Of a DNA stretch of 64,000 nt, positions 33,135 to 46,466 are shown one piece after another (positions within the stretch are counted from its first letter, which is position 1; every line of letters starts with the position of its first letter). The stretch spans positions 299,501 through 363,500 of the forward strand of contig NC_081811.1 of the NCBI RefSeq assembly GCF_030704535.1, written 5' to 3'. The position numbers and the translations under genes are program-made. The stretch is from Vitis vinifera. Taxonomy: Eukaryota > Streptophyta > Magnoliopsida > Vitales > Vitaceae. A model generated the notes under the pieces. It saw nothing but the letters and a program-made list of their open reading frames with translations. It did no database searches and had not been told where the DNA came from.

Positions 33135-36100
33135 TTACTGTTTCCTTCCTCTTCCTTTCTTGGCAGGCTGTACTTCCATCGCTTCTTTTCCTGTAACTTC
33201 TGAGATGTCCACTGTATGATAAATTAAATGAAGAGAGAGAAAAAGGGAGGACTGGTTGTTAGAACAGCTTGGCAAACACAAGATCCAAAACAAAAAATAA
33301 TTATATATGAAAGATTACTAATAATGGCCAAGTTCATATGTAGACAATTTTGAAGATGGAAAGTCCTGCTGCAGGTTCACTTTCAACTCATCTTTCTAAC
33401 ATTTTAGAACATGAAGAAACTTTACAAGGGCAGTGCATGGACATGCAAAGAATATCTTCTCATCCCATTGTCAACTACAGAGTAATCCAAATGAGTGTAA
33501 TTTTTGAAAAAGCCATAGCATCTGCTTAAAAAATAGAGATTATTTATTTTGTAAGCATTGGGTAAATTTTATATTACTGTAATTCTAACAGTTTATCAGA
33601 ATTGTGCCCAAATATTAGAAAAACCAGTTGGGAGGTTTCCATTTCCATGCAATGATCACATCCATCCTGAATGAATAATACAATAATAGAAGTAGAAAAA
33701 GGTGAAAAAACCTTCTGGACCCCTAGCCATCAGAGTAAAGAATATGTTATTGAGCTTCTCCATCTTCTTTGCATCCTGTGCCTGGTCTGTCTTGAACTTG
33801 AGACACTGGGAAAAATAAAAGGATTGATGACATAAGTTAACTTAGCATACAATGTCAGAAACATAGGTTCTGGACAACATGGCTATTCATTTACATGAGT
33901 GATATCAAAACCCTTCTTTACATCTCCTGTATACATATTTATAAACGCAACTGAGCTCAGGTCCATGATGTAAAAGCAGTGGCAATGTGAATTTAATGTA
34001 ACTAAAAGCTTTCAGAATAAAGGGGCACCTCATTATAGGATGGCCAGAACTTACAAATACTTTCATACAATAAGAACAATAGAGACAAACATATTGGAAC
34101 TTGGGATGGATATGGGGCATCTGTCACTACCATGAGTTATTTAATATGCCATACAAGAGTCAAGTCACACAGGGAGCATCACTAAAACAATGCAAAAATA
34201 GTTGAACAATAGTTTTGCAAAGGTGTAAAACAACACCACTAGGCCAGGAATGTTAAGAAAGTGAATTAGCCATCTGAGTTAATCTAATTTAAGGTTGAGA
34301 GGATAAGATGCCTTCTCTGAATTGAAACATACTTTACAAGAAGAAAGTCATTCGGTTACATTGAAATCAAAGGCAAACTGCAAGGGCCATCCATGAGTAT
34401 CTATTTAGAGAATAAATTTTCTTTTTTAAAAAAAAAATTATTTTTAAAGCTACGGATTCCAGAAGCACATGGCATCTCAAATATACTAAAATATCACATG
34501 TCATCAACCAATGATTTAAAAACCGGTCTGGACCAGCTGGTTCGACTTTTTAGCCAGAACGGAACAGAACCAGGTTGATGGCGGTTGGACTGTGAAATTG
34601 GTGAACCAGTCCAGCCCAGTTCTGCACCCCCTGTCCACCCCCTTTTTTATCAGCCTAATCTGCCCCATTCTTTTTTCCCCAAAATGTTGGGCCTAGGCCT
34701 GCTTTTTGGCCCAGGGTGGCCGCCTCATGACTTGCACATCACATTCATGCCACTAATGGAATTTAAACAACTTTACATTCTCATCGGATTCCGATGTGGG
34801 ATGCATTTACAAAAATTCCAAAATGGTTTCCCTATCAACAGGATTGAGCCTTGGTCCGAAAGGTTAAGGAGTAGGGGCTGACCACTAGGGGCCAATTATA
34901 GTTTATGGTACAAATTGGCAAGTTGCTATAAAATAAAATAGCTTTTAAAATATTTTCATTATAATAAGTATGAAAATAATATAAATCAAATAATATAATA
35001 TTTTTAAAAAGTACAAAATAATAAAGTATATAACTTTTATATATAGATAAAATTAAATAATAAATTTTTTCTTTCATTTTGAAAGTCTTCCCATTTAAAT
35101 ATTATATCATACATGTTTTATTTAATAAAATTTAAAATATTAACACATTTATATTTATCCTTATCATGATTTAATTTGATAATATCAAATATTAAAAAAA
35201 TATTATTAAATATCTTGATTATCTATATATATTTTAATTTTTATAATTATTTTTAATTTTAATAATACATATCAACCACCAGTCCAACCATTGAATCTCA
35301 CATTTCTGATTCAATGACCAATCCTGTTTAGAAAACATTGGCATCAACTATAAACTCCATAAAGTACAAAGGATAACTCATTTTTAAATGCAACACACCA
35401 ACCTCATACACATAGCATCTTAATTACTTGCTACAAAAATTTTTAGAAACTTATAGGCACTTATATTGACAAAGCTTCAACTCCAAAAACATGATAAATT
35501 TAGGATATCCACCACCAATGTCAACAATTTGGTCCTTACTTGACAAGTTGAGCATGAGCTAATACTCATAGACAATGGTATCACTACCCTTATCAATCAA
35601 CTTAGCAAATATTAATGTTGCCGCCTTCAATCATCCGATGCCACTAAGGACTTCATTTATTTATTTACTTATGTGAACAGCCTAACAAGTTTGAACATTA
35701 TCATGTTCAAAGTTTTCAAAGGCGTATCTCAGGCGCGCCTTAGGGCGAGGCGGGGCAAAAACGCCTTGATGCATAAATAATAAAACGCAACTCCTGAAAG
35801 GCGTACGCCTTTTCCAATGAGGTGCGCTTTGATCGCGCCTTTTACGCTCCGAGAAGGAGGCACACACCTTGTAGGAGCTGATGTGGCCATGAACGGAAAT
35901 AAAAAAAAAAAAAAAAAAAAAACCCTAACTAATCCCTAAAGCAAAACCCGAGTCCCGATTGAAGGCAACAGAAATTGGGAGAAAAACTCCAAAAAGAAAC
36001 CCTACCTGAAGCGGCGACCGAGTGCTCAACCTCAGGCGGCGACCAATCGCAGAGCATCTTCTCCGGCGGCGATCCCTCTCGTTCATCTCCAGGTATGTCA

Positions 36101-38867
36101 CGAACTCGCGTCTCCCATGCTTCCCCCTCTCGGCTTCATCTCTTCATCTTTTTCTCCATCTTCCATGGTTTTCTCCATCTTCCATGGCAGTCGACAAACT
36201 CGACACAGAGGCTGGTCTCTCTCTTGGCAGTCGACCGGTCTCCTTCATCATCAATTTTTTTTTTTTAATCAAATGCCTCTTCATCCAATATATATGCATA
36301 TAACTATATATATTTAAATCATTTGACCAAGCTCTCAGCCAATAATTTTGACCATGCTCTCAGTCTTAGCCACTAAGCCAGTAAGCTCCCTTCATCAATT
36401 TTTATTTTCTAAATATTCCGGTAATTTGGCTGCTTAAAATTAATTTTTTATTTCTGGTTTAATTTTAATTTTCACCCAAATTTTCTTTATTTCATTATTA
36501 AATTCCAATTAAAATTTATGTGTATAATTTTTAATTTCCTCTAAAAAAATATTGGTTTTTTTAAATTTAAACCAATTAAATTTTGTATTTCATTTTTAAA
36601 TTCCTTTCAATTATGTCTTGTTATTATTTTTTAGTCAATTATATTGTTATATAGAAATTTGAATATTATTATTGGTGTTTTTTTTTTTAGAATGAGTTCC
36701 TCCGATTCGAAAAATTCGAGAAAAGATTTTGTGTGGAAGTATGTTATTGAAGTTGCCGGGGAGCAATATTTAAGATGTAAATTTTGCAATCAAAGATGCA
36801 CGAGAAGGGTGAATAGACTTAAGCATCACTTAGCCGGAACTCATCATGGTATGAAACCATGTAACAAAGTTAGTGTAGATGCTAGATTGGAATGCAAAGA
36901 GGCATTGACCAATTTTAAGGATCAAAAATTGGCTTTTTGTTATGGCTTAGTTATGGTTTTTTGTTAAAGTTTGAAACTATTAGTATAGTTGAATCTAAAA
37001 TCTATTTTATGACTTTGTTATGGTTTTTTTGTGAAAGTAACTAGTATGCCTTTTTTTTATGATTCTAATGAATTGTTTTCATGTTTTTATTTATGCTATT
37101 TTATTTTATATATTTAAAAATATTAATTAATTATATAATTTGAGGCTCAAAAAGCTTACGCCTCAACGCCTCGAGGCTTACGCCTCGCCTCACGAACACA
37201 AAAACGCCTCGCCTTGCGCTTTCGCCTTTAAAAACTTTGATCATGTTAAATCATTAAAAGGACGCCCTCTCCTGTCCAAGTTCTTAAGGTGTCCAACTGC
37301 CAAGAATAAGCAAGGAATATAATATCACTTAACACCCTATTATCAATCAATAAGAGGTTTATGCCATCTCCATTATCCAACAAACAACAAAACTAAACCC
37401 CTAAGAATTTGACCAATTTTCCCATTCTATCACCAATATAAGTTAATGACCATTCTTTAGGGATACAAATTTTAGCTAATGATATTTTTCAAGAAAAATC
37501 TCATCAAAAACCAATGCTACTGCTCAAAAACATCATGAACATATGACCCATAGACACACATGGATTTTGGATGTCAACTGTCTATGCTTTAATGAAAGGC
37601 ACAGGCCAATTAGAGAAGACATGACTAACTATATATATGTATAAACCCCCATGTGTTGAAAAGGGAGTCAAGTGGTCAATCCTAGCCTAGTACAGACCTA
37701 CATATGTTGAAAAGGACTCAGTGACACAACCATAGGTTGTCTCAATGGTTTTCTTGTATTGTGTTGTAACGTAATAGACAAAGAAATTGCTATTTCACAT
37801 ACAAGCTTCAAGCCACCCTGAGTTTTAATGAACTAACCAAGTGGCACAGGATATTAGACAAGTAGTTCATCAGCTGGTTTCACCATACAAAAAAAAAAAA
37901 GGAATAAAAACACACTTAAGCTTTCAAAGTCTTAAGATGAGGGTGTTTAGATCCGAACTCAACAAGCATACCAGTCACAACAAGGAATTCACCCTAATCA
38001 GAGAAGATTTTGTCAAGGATGATGGTTAAGAAAAGACAAGAAAGCAGTGATAATTATGCTGGTGCAGCAGTAAGGCTTGCTGGATGGAGATGTTACTTTG
38101 AAAACCACCCAAACATTCTACATTCCCTGTCCAAAAATCTTTGGGGTTTCAATATCCTTCAAGTTGGGTGAAGTCCCTTTGTATCAAAAGTGAGAGAGAT
38201 TTTGACCCCTTTTCATCAACAAATTTCCCTAGAACCTCATGTCATCGTACAAAGATCAACTCGCCCCACCCCAAAAAAAAAAAGGCAAATTCACAACACC
38301 GAATTCAAGGCATTATAAAACCAGGAACCAGCAAGCACGGACATCATACAACAAGACCAACCCCAATATACAAAGATCAAACACGCACCATCCCTATGCA
38401 CTGAATTCTAGTATACAAACTTATAAGCATTCCAATACAAGGCAAGAAACCCACAATGAGGCATTGAGAAAAGCCAAAATAACGCCCCACGCATTGCAAT
38501 AAAGAAAAAAAATCCCAAATCAAATTTCCGAATATAAATCAAGACTTTAACGTTTTGGACCTGAATCCAAATCATACCTCGCGGTTATCAGTGACTTTCA
38601 GCACTAATTTACCATCACAGTGCCTGTACTTCATCACATACCGAGTCTGCAGGGTCAACCACCAAAATCAATCAACCAAAACGAAAATAATAAAAAAGAC
38701 TACATTCAAACAAGAGTCAACGATGATCGGCGATAACAACAAAGACTCCACGAACAAAAACACATATATGAAGTGAATGAGAGAAAGGCGAGTACAGAGT
38801 CTGGATCGGCACGAAACAATTGAACAGATCGGTCCACGAACTCGTCCCAAGATTCTATGTACACCAT
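33135..38867 (-). CDS. SRP9: Signal recognition particle 9 kDa protein
   Basis: Four minus-strand exons, 38867-38796, 38646-38578, 33805-33712 and 33211-33135, total 312 nt and encode 103 residues, the usual plant length. Exon 1 reads MVYIESWDEFVDRSVQLFRA, exon 2 TRYVMKYRHCDGKLVLKVTD, exon 3 CLKFKTDQAQDAKKMEKLNN, and exon 4 ends AKKGRGRKQ. SRP9 heterodimerises with SRP14 to bind the Alu domain of 7SL RNA in the cytosolic signal recognition particle, slowing elongation until the ribosome docks at the ER. The basic C-terminal tail is typical. All junctions follow GT/AG and phases agree. Intron 2 is 4.8 kb because two hAT-type elements and other AT-rich DNA have accumulated there. A telo-box-like ACTAGGGTTT (minus: AAACCCTAGT) about 65 bp upstream of the ATG suggests a housekeeping promoter. 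Confidence 0.96.
34509..35340. mobile_element. Non-autonomous hAT-type element in SRP9 intron 2
   Basis: The left end CAATGATTTAAAAACCGG and the reverse complement of the right end, CAATGTTTTCTAAACAGG, form imperfect terminal inverted repeats beginning CA. The flanks TCATCAAC (34501-34508) and GCATCAAC (35341-35348) match in 7 of 8 bases, fitting an 8-bp hAT target duplication with one later mutation. The 832-bp interior has no transposase frame; the left side contains a pyrimidine/purine-rich GGACCAGCTGGTTCGA region. Confidence 0.72.
35708..37239 (+). mobile_element. hAT-type element with perfect 8-bp target duplication in SRP9 intron 2
   Basis: The ends CAAAGTTTTCAAAGGCG and (reverse complement of right end) CAAAGTTTTTAAAGGCG differ at one base. 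Both flanks are ATCATGTT (35700-35707 and 37240-37247), a perfect 8-bp target-site duplication. Subterminal regions are rich in CGCCT/AGGCG motifs, common in hAT elements as transposase binding sites. The element is 1532 bp and retains only the N-terminal BED-finger exon of a transposase, so it is an internally deleted, non-autonomous derivative. The well-preserved ends suggest a fairly recent insertion. Confidence 0.9.
36692..36967 (+). pseudogene. Truncated hAT transposase: BED zinc finger only
   Basis: The frame begins MSSSDSKNSRKDFVWKYV directly after a T-tract plus TTTAG splice acceptor. It contains a BED finger: RCKFCNQ supplies CxxC and RLKHHLAGTHHG supplies the paired His residues. 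It ends after 91 residues with no DDE catalytic or dimerisation region. A translated product could still bind the element's DNA, but that is speculative. Confidence 0.8.
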
Positions 38868-39128
38868 TGTTGGAAGCGAGAAGCAGTTTGGCAACAGGGC
38901 GTCGAGATTTTCCCGTTGTCTTTCTCTTCACTAGGGTTTATGTGGGTTTGAATCAGTGCGGTTCCGTGGCAGGCATGGATGTGAACAATAACAGCGGGTG
39001 GGTTCTGATTCGGGTCGGGTCTGGCACCAGCATAGACAAAAAACCAAAAAAAAATGGTAAATAGAATAAAAATTAGAAAACGTACAGGATAAACTCTGGT
39101 GTTATCCCAAATTTTAAATCTAAGGTCA

Positions 39129-39765
39129 GGGTGTTTTGATAAATCAAATTAACCACTGAATAACTTAATTTAAGTTATGTACCCATAAAATAACTCAATA
39201 TATAACTTAAAGTTAAAAATAATTTTAAGTATTAAGTTAAAATAATTAATTTATCTAGGATCTCAATTCTATTTTATCTCATTTACTCACATATGGTGAA
39301 AGTATATTTTATAATTATGGGTTCCATATCATAACTCATTTTTTTATAGTAAATATTTCATAGTTATCTCATGTATCTGCAATACTTAAAATATCGATGT
39401 TTAACAAACAAGTTTATTACTTAAGATTAATGAAAATGAATATTAATTAAAATTAATGATGATAAATATATAATTGATGATTTAGAATAAATTTTAAGTT
39501 AAAATTTTATCAAATAATTTTAATACTTAAAGTAAAAAATAAGTAATAAGTTTTAAATTATCAACTTAAAAATAATTTAGTTTAAAACTTTTTAAGTCAT
39601 TAAGTAATAAGTATTAAGTTTTACCAAACATTCACTAAGTTATTTATTTTGATTTAATACTTAAAGTTACTTTTGAGTCTAAGTAGTTATATTAAATTAT
39701 TTTACTAAATATATTTAATTTATTTAATGATTTAAATTAAGTTAATTTACTAAATATCCTTTAAA
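39129..39765. repeat. AT-rich MITE-like repeat
   Basis: The left part (AGGGTGTTTTGATAAATCAA) and the reverse complement of the right part (AAAGGATATTTAGTAAATTAA) are loosely similar. The interior is full of AACTTAA/TTAAGTT motifs in both orientations, for example around 39170-39240 and 39480-39620. Boundaries and target duplication are not certain. Confidence 0.35.
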
Positions 39766-40286
39766 TGTATAATAAAATCTAATTGAGCTAGCATGATACA
39801 AAGTTATTACAATTTGTATAAAGTATAGTGCAATTGAATAATAAATACAACACAACTTATTGGAGGACACACATGACACCCTATTTGGCGTTATGCCATT
39901 GAGATATTGTTATCGCTATTCTCAAAACCCTTAAATCTATAAACATTTGAAAATTTTATAAAAAAAAATATTCTTCAAAATTTAGATATGATTTCTACTG
40001 CCTAATAAACAAAAAATGGTTATAAAACTAACTTATATATTAAATAATTTTTATCTTTGTAATTAATAAATGGCATCATGGTAGATCTAATTTATGGACA
40101 AAGATATGGTTTGTAAAGAAGAATGAAAATTATATTCTATTAGGTAAAATGGTGGTTGATTAGATTTGGCTACACAATGAAAATGGTCTCATTTGTTCTT
40201 TCAATATCATATAGAAATGTTATCAATCAAAGTAGATCATTGATCATGTAATTCGAATCGAGATCTCATATGGTTGATTATTTTGT

Positions 40287-40326
40287 ACTTTGATATATAT
40301 ATATATATATATATATATATCAAAGT
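40287..40326. repeat. Perfect 40-bp palindrome, ACTTTG(AT)14CAAAGT
   Basis: An (AT)14 microsatellite is flanked by ACTTTG on the left and CAAAGT on the right, making the whole 40 bp self-complementary. It lies in a gene-free AT-rich spacer (39766-41450). Confidence 0.9.
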
Positions 40327-42126
40327 TCTTTAAACTTTGATATACGATCAACTCAAACCCAAAATTGAATATAATATGTATAATTTTCCCAAGTAAAAAA
40401 AAGTTAACTTTTAAACACTTCACAACATTTTAAATTTGCCACTATTATCAAAGTTATTTAAATTTTTATTTTAAAATTTGAAAAAAAAATCATATTGAAA
40501 TGTGTAGATTAAAAGTATAAGCTAGATGAAACTTGCATTGGAAATAAAAGCTTAATATCAAAATATGAAAATGCCTTACAAATCAAATATTTCATCTTCT
40601 AAATGCCTTGTTCAATATTTTTATTTTTTTATTTTTTTATTTTTTGCATATTTAATGGCATATATTGGAATTTTGTACGAGATTATGAGCACCATTTATT
40701 CAATTAATTGATTTAAAGAAAATATCACTTGAAGTTGGTGTAAACATATAAATAGCTCTAAATATAATTATAAAGAAATATAATCCAATTTTATTTGATA
40801 GACTATGGTATATTAAGCAAATATATGAGTATGGTCTTTTTCTCTTGTATCTTCCATTTGGTGGTTTCAAAATACTAGAGGGTTAAAATGAAGTGACAAC
40901 TAAATTGAGTCCAAAACATGACAATAAAGGGGAAAAAAAAGAAAAAAAAGCTAGACACTTATCAATTTAGGGAGGTTGAGACATGACAAAGTATTGTTCT
41001 TAAAGTAGATTAATTTATTAATGAGATCAATTTTAGTGCAATAGGGAGTTGATGTTCTACCTTTAGGATTCAACAATTGAGAACTCAACTCAACTAGGTG
41101 TACTCCTCGGACAAGACCAATACAGTTTGAAAAATGAAATGATTATAGCAAGAGTAAAGTCTACTTCAACTATCAAAAAGTGTTAAACCTATAATGGATT
41201 GTAATAGTGGAAGTGTGTTGTGGTGGGTAAGGTGGAATCAGTGTTCCAACGGCTAAGGTGGTATGCAATAGTGATGGACGGGATTGTAGTTAGATGGGTT
41301 TGTAGTAGATATGGTTATGGTTTATTGCACTACAACAATAGATGAGTTTTCTATAATGGTGGTATGGATTATAGTAGGTAGGGAACGGTGGAATGGTATG
41401 GACTATAGTAGGTAGGGAATGTTGGAGCAGAGGTGCAAATTTTATTTTATATGGAGACTCTGAGAGTTGGGATGTGTGTGTAAGTTCTTGGATCAAACCA
41501 CTTGAAATCCCATTGGACGGGCTTAGGCCCAATGGGCACGCAAGGCTCCCACTTCCCCCTCCATAAGCTTAAGAGGTTATGGATGTGGGACATTATATAA
41601 AGTGCAAAAGGTTTCAATCCCTCTCCAATGTAGGATTGACACCTTTATACTCTTGCACTCTAACACATACATACATGCATTCTTCCAACAAGCCCTCGCA
41701 TAGTGCATGCGTGAAGAAGAGAATGAAGAAAACAATTGGAGGAATATTAGAATCCAATGCATTAGCATTGGTATCCATGGGCTATGAACTAGCCTTAGAA
41801 TGAATAAGTTTTGAGTCATAGAAACCTAGTGGAAATACATTGCTATGAACCAATGTTTCTTTATATAATTCAAGGAACCTATTATCCACATTGGTTTATT
41901 AATTTTGAGGTATACATAACGAGTTAGCAAAAGTAGACCATGCACTTTGCTTGGATATTCGTAAGAACTCTAAAAGACTTGCCTAAGTTCTCATACTATA
42001 ATCCATCAAGTAAAACTAAACACATCATCCATGATGAATATGATATTCATTACATGGAAATATTATTCTCAATCATTGTGTAATATATTCTATCTACACC
42101 CTAAGGATAGGCTCAAATATAACTAG

Positions 42127-42600
42127 CTAGTAGAACATGTTATAGTCAACAAATGACTTAATACCTAAACCTACTTTTGCGAGATCTCCATTCTTGTAGG
42201 TCGGATTATCATTACTCTTAAATTGTATATTAGACATGAGTTTCATCCCTTTCAATGTTTTTTCCACTAATTTTTTATTTAGTGATTTGGTCAAAGGATG
42301 GGCTAAGTTCAACCTTGACCTTACAAACCCTAGAGATTTAATTCTTATGGCAAACCTTAGTTGGCACAATATTGTGCTTTAAGCATGTAAGCATGTGTCT
42401 ATTCTTCCCATTAAACGTGTAACTCTTAACCTGTGCTGTTGCAATTTGACTATCATATTGCATATATAGAGACAATGGTGGTCTTATCCATAAATGGATA
42501 TCTAATAAGAGATTTTTAAGTCACTCAACCTCAAAACTTACCCTTTCTATGGTAATAAACTCAGTCTTCGTAATAGGCCGAGTAATGTATGTTTGATTGG
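42127..42600 (-). pseudogene. Ty1/copia pol remnant (RNase H C-terminal part)
   Basis: The minus strand reads a copia RNase H region in decayed form: TRPITKTEFITIERVSFEVE, a stop, LKNLLLDIHLW, then in a shifted frame YDSQIATAQVKSYTFNGKNR, and in the 42127-42369 frame LNLAHPLTKSLNKKLVEKTL. These match the order of the copia CDSQ.AI, YNGKSRHIR and ADPLTKPL blocks. Stops and frameshifts show it is dead. Sequence to its left (41460-42126) may be the matching 3' UTR/LTR, but I could not define ends. It ends about 270 bp upstream of the transporter gene. Confidence 0.7.
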
Positions 42601-42867
42601 CTCCTCCGAGGGTAAAGACGAGTGGATTTCATCGAATTTTAATATGAGATGGAATAAGCATACGCTAATTGGAGTGACATTCAACGACTGAAAAACAAAT
42701 GTAAACAGAAAAAAATATCAAGGAGTTAAAGACGCCGTCCTCCCATTTTTCAACGTGAAGCAGAAAGTCAAAAATACAAACTATTGTGGTGACTGGTCTC
42801 GCATAGACTCCATTGATGTACTTTTCAAGTAACTTCCATCCACCACCGGAGCTGAAGAACGCCAGAT

Positions 42868-45800
42868 ATGGCTTTATCGCTACCAGCAACAACTGCAGAG
42901 AAAATCAGGGTCGATGAAGAAGAAGGAGAAAAAGCAGCTAATGAAGTTGCAGTTGCAGGAGGAGGAGGTAGGGGGACGTGGAAGCACGCGGCGTTCCATG
43001 TGGCGACTACCATCGCCACTCCAGCTGCCTACGCTCCGCTTCCCTTTGCTCTTTCTTCTCTTGGATGGCCTCTTGGTAATTTCATTGCTTTCCTATTTGT
43101 TTGGTTGCCGAAAAAGTGCAGGAAAGAAAAATAAAAGAACTCTGTTTTTAAAAGTCTGAATACGGGAAACTAGAGAAGTAAAAACCCAGGTATATAACTT
43201 GGTTCGCTGGAAATTATAGTGGGTTATGGATTTTTTGCCCCTTGTTTTCTTATCTTTTTCTCAGCAGCCAAACAGAGCAATTGTGAGCGCGACTAGAATA
43301 AGTCAAGTACTGAAATAAGTTGTCAAAATCTATAAGATTGATTTGGTTTATCCTTTGAAGTTAATCTTAAAATAGCAACAAATTTATTAAATATTTCCTG
43401 GATTTCCCCAAATTTATTAAAAAAATTTCATGTTCAAGCTTCAATTTTTTTTTTAATTTTTTTTTGTTTAAAAACTGTTTCCAATACAATTTTGGTGGAA
43501 TCTATAAGCTTCAATTTTGTTTAAAGAAAAACTGTTTCCCATGGATTGAGTCCCTAATTTGCAATTATGAGTTAATTTATTACTTTCTTTTAATTGATTT
43601 GGCCTGCTGATTTGAATTGAATATGAAATTGTTTAAGCTAAGGCTTTAAGGGTTTACTCCCCTCTTGAAAACTTCAAATCACTCTCTTTACTGTTTGGTA
43701 ACCCTGAAGATGGCTCTTAAGTTTAAGCCCATTGAATCGTTGTTACTTTTCACTCTGATTTAGCGCTACATTGAATTGAGTATGGAAACTTTATTGGGTT
43801 GAGTATCAAGAGGTTGATTCACATTTCTAGAAAAATTTCTCCAAATTTTCACCATTTTAGTGGTGGCATTGAATGCCTTCTCTCTTTTGCACTATGTTTG
43901 GTGTTTAGAAAATTTGATAGAAAATGTCAAGGAAAGAAAATAGAGAGGAAAAGTAGAAAAAAAATTTGCCATCTCAATCTCATCTGGGATTTGTTATTGC
44001 CATTCCAAACTCAGGTGTTAGTAGCTTGGTGGGTGGAACACTGGCCACATGGTATTCTAGCCTTTTGATCGCGTCTCTATGGAAATGGAATGGGCAGAAA
44101 CATATTACATATCGGCTTCTTGGACAGAGCATTTTTGGTCAGTATCCCCTCCATAATCACACCAGTGAAACAAAAGACACAACAATAATAACAAAACCAA
44201 TGTGGAATTTTCAGTGTTTGTTATGTATGATTATGCGTTTATCTATGACCCTTCACATCTTGGGCTGTTTTGTCAGTTTTGGATATGTTTTCTTCAATAT
44301 TTACATGTTTCATAAACGGCTTTTGGTCAAAAATACCAAATTGCACAACTTGCATGAACTCATGCTGAGGCCTTATAGCTCACTGATCTGTATGTTTCAT
44401 ATTGTAACAGTTACTTATCTGTACGTTTTCTTAGCACAAAATATTTGTATACATTGGAGCTAGAAGAACCAGATATAGGAGAACTCAATCTAATGCTTTT
44501 CTTGCATTGCATTTTTCCCACCAGTTTTTTATTTTCCTGGACTATAATGATATCTTCTGATTCTTGAAGGATTCTGGGGTTATTGGTCTATTGCATTTTT
44601 TCAGCAGGTGGCTTCTCTGGGCAATAACATTGCCATCCAAATTGCTGCTGGCAGCAGCCTTAAGGTCGATTAATCTTTACAGGATCAGTAGTATTTATCA
44701 TTTCTTCTTTTCATTTTTTCAGGGTTGGTCTGTTAGGGTTTATCAACTTCAATGTTTTGTGCAGGCAGTTTACAAGTACTATCACCCAGATGGTGCCTTA
44801 ACCTTGCAGCATTTCATTATTTTTTTCGGGGCCTTTGAACTTTTTCTTTCACAGTTTCCTGATATCCACTCACTGAGATGGGTCAATGCAGTGTGCACTT
44901 TCAGTACAATTGGCTTTGCCGGTACAACTATTGGGGTGACAATTTATAACGGTGAGCTTGAGATGAATTTTCTGATCGTCTTCCCTTTTCATCATGTTCC
45001 AAGCTGATTCAGGTTTTCCTGAACCTTTGCCTGATAACATATCTCATTTTAGGCAAAAAGATTGACAGGAATTCAGTTAGCTACAGCTTACAAGGAAGCT
45101 CCGCTTCTAAGGCATTTAAAGCCTTCAACGCTCTTGGCACAATAGCCTTTTCCTTTGGAGATGCAATGCTTCCAGAAATACAGGTAAAATATTCTCCTTC
45201 ACAACCTACATTTGGTTAAAAGACGTTCTTTCTTTCCTTTCTTGATCTCCATCACAACACAGTGAATGCGATCATTCTCTGGTCAGAATACTGTGCGGGA
45301 ACCTGCAAAGAAGAACATGTATAGAGGCGTATCAGCAGCATATGTCCTCATAGTCTTGTCGTATTGGCAATTGGCCTTCTGGGGCTACTGGGCATTTGGA
45401 TCACAAGTTCAGCCTTACATTCTGTCTTCACTCACTATCCCACATTGGGCAATAGTCATGGCAAATATTTTTGCTGTGATTCAGATATCAGGGTGCTTCC
45501 AGGTAGCTCTGTTCGCAATTCCATCTGAGTTCTAAGTAATGCCTTTATTTTCATGATTTTATTTACATAGAATTGCGTTGTGAAAATAACTTCATCTATG
45601 TCGATTCTTCTTCATCTAGATATATTGCAGACCAACATTCATCCACTTAGAAGAAAAACTCTTATCCCAGAAAACCGCTAGCCGCATCCCCTTCAGAAAC
45701 TACCTCATCCGTCTTCTTCTCACCTCAGTCTACATGGTTGTCATCACTCTCATTGCTGCAGCCATGCCATTTTTCGGGGACTTTGTGTCCATCTGTGGGG

Positions 45801-46015
45801 CGGTTGGGTTCACACCTCTGGACTTCGTCTTCCCTGCTTTAGCCTATCTGAAAGCGGGAAGAATGCCCAAAAACATGAGACTTCGCCGCTCAGTGCAGCT
45901 CATTAACCTCACCATAGCCACATGGTTCTCAGTTGTTGCAGTAGTGGGCTGCATTGGTGCCATCAGGTTCATTGTGATAGATGTTAGGACTTACAAATTC
46001 TTTCATGACATGTAA
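42868..46015 (+). CDS. AAAP-family amino acid transporter, GABA transporter 1-like
   Basis: Seven exons, 42868-43075, 44015-44137, 44570-44664, 44765-44951, 45053-45183, 45287-45502 and 45620-46015, total 1356 nt or 451 residues, with all junction phases consistent. The acidic N-terminus (MALSLPATTAEKIRVDEEEG) lies in the cytosol. WKHAAFHVATTIATP begins the first membrane segment, and further hydrophobic segments follow to the end, about ten in all as usual for the Aa_trans (PF01490) fold. Typical blocks are GTIAFSFGDAMLPEIQNTVR, AFWGYWAFGSQVQPYILSSL, QISGCFQIYCRPTF and FVSICGAVGFTPLDFVFPAL. Family members use the proton gradient to import GABA, proline or other amino acids across the plasma membrane. 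Overall it most resembles plant GAT1-type sequences; substrate is inferred only. It is complete, with no defect seen. Confidence 0.9.
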
Positions 46016-46466
46016 GGCTTAGGAATGTTGTTTTTGTTTTGCTGAATCTTGTATTTGATGTATCATCATGGAATTCATCACATGTAGGTTTGATCTTTCT
46101 CAGTTTATGATCACAAAGTACTATGAAAACAGAACGATTATGGTATCCAAGTGCTTGGATTTAGAAGTTTTTGGGGTTTTAGGATAAAATTTTTTGTGGT
46201 ATAGCAAAAAGAATTACGTTCGAATTTGATCCTTGGAAACCAAATTACCTTTGAAGACGAGGGTTCGATTTTTTATCTCATCTCGAATATTTTAACGATT
46301 TCATCATATATTTTAACGGTCTAGATTTGAATGGTGCAATTACGTGGCTGGGAACTTTCCTAAAAAGCATGATAATTAAGCGAAGAATACTTGGTGGGAA
46401 AGGAAAAATGATAAAGAGGGAAGGTAAAAAACAGCTAAGGTGGCGGTCTCACAACTTTCAATCATG

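Noticed and set aside
38777-39064. Plus-strand 95-codon frame over the SRP9 first exon
   Set aside because: It is antisense to SRP9 exon 1 and its 5' flank and has no recognisable motif.
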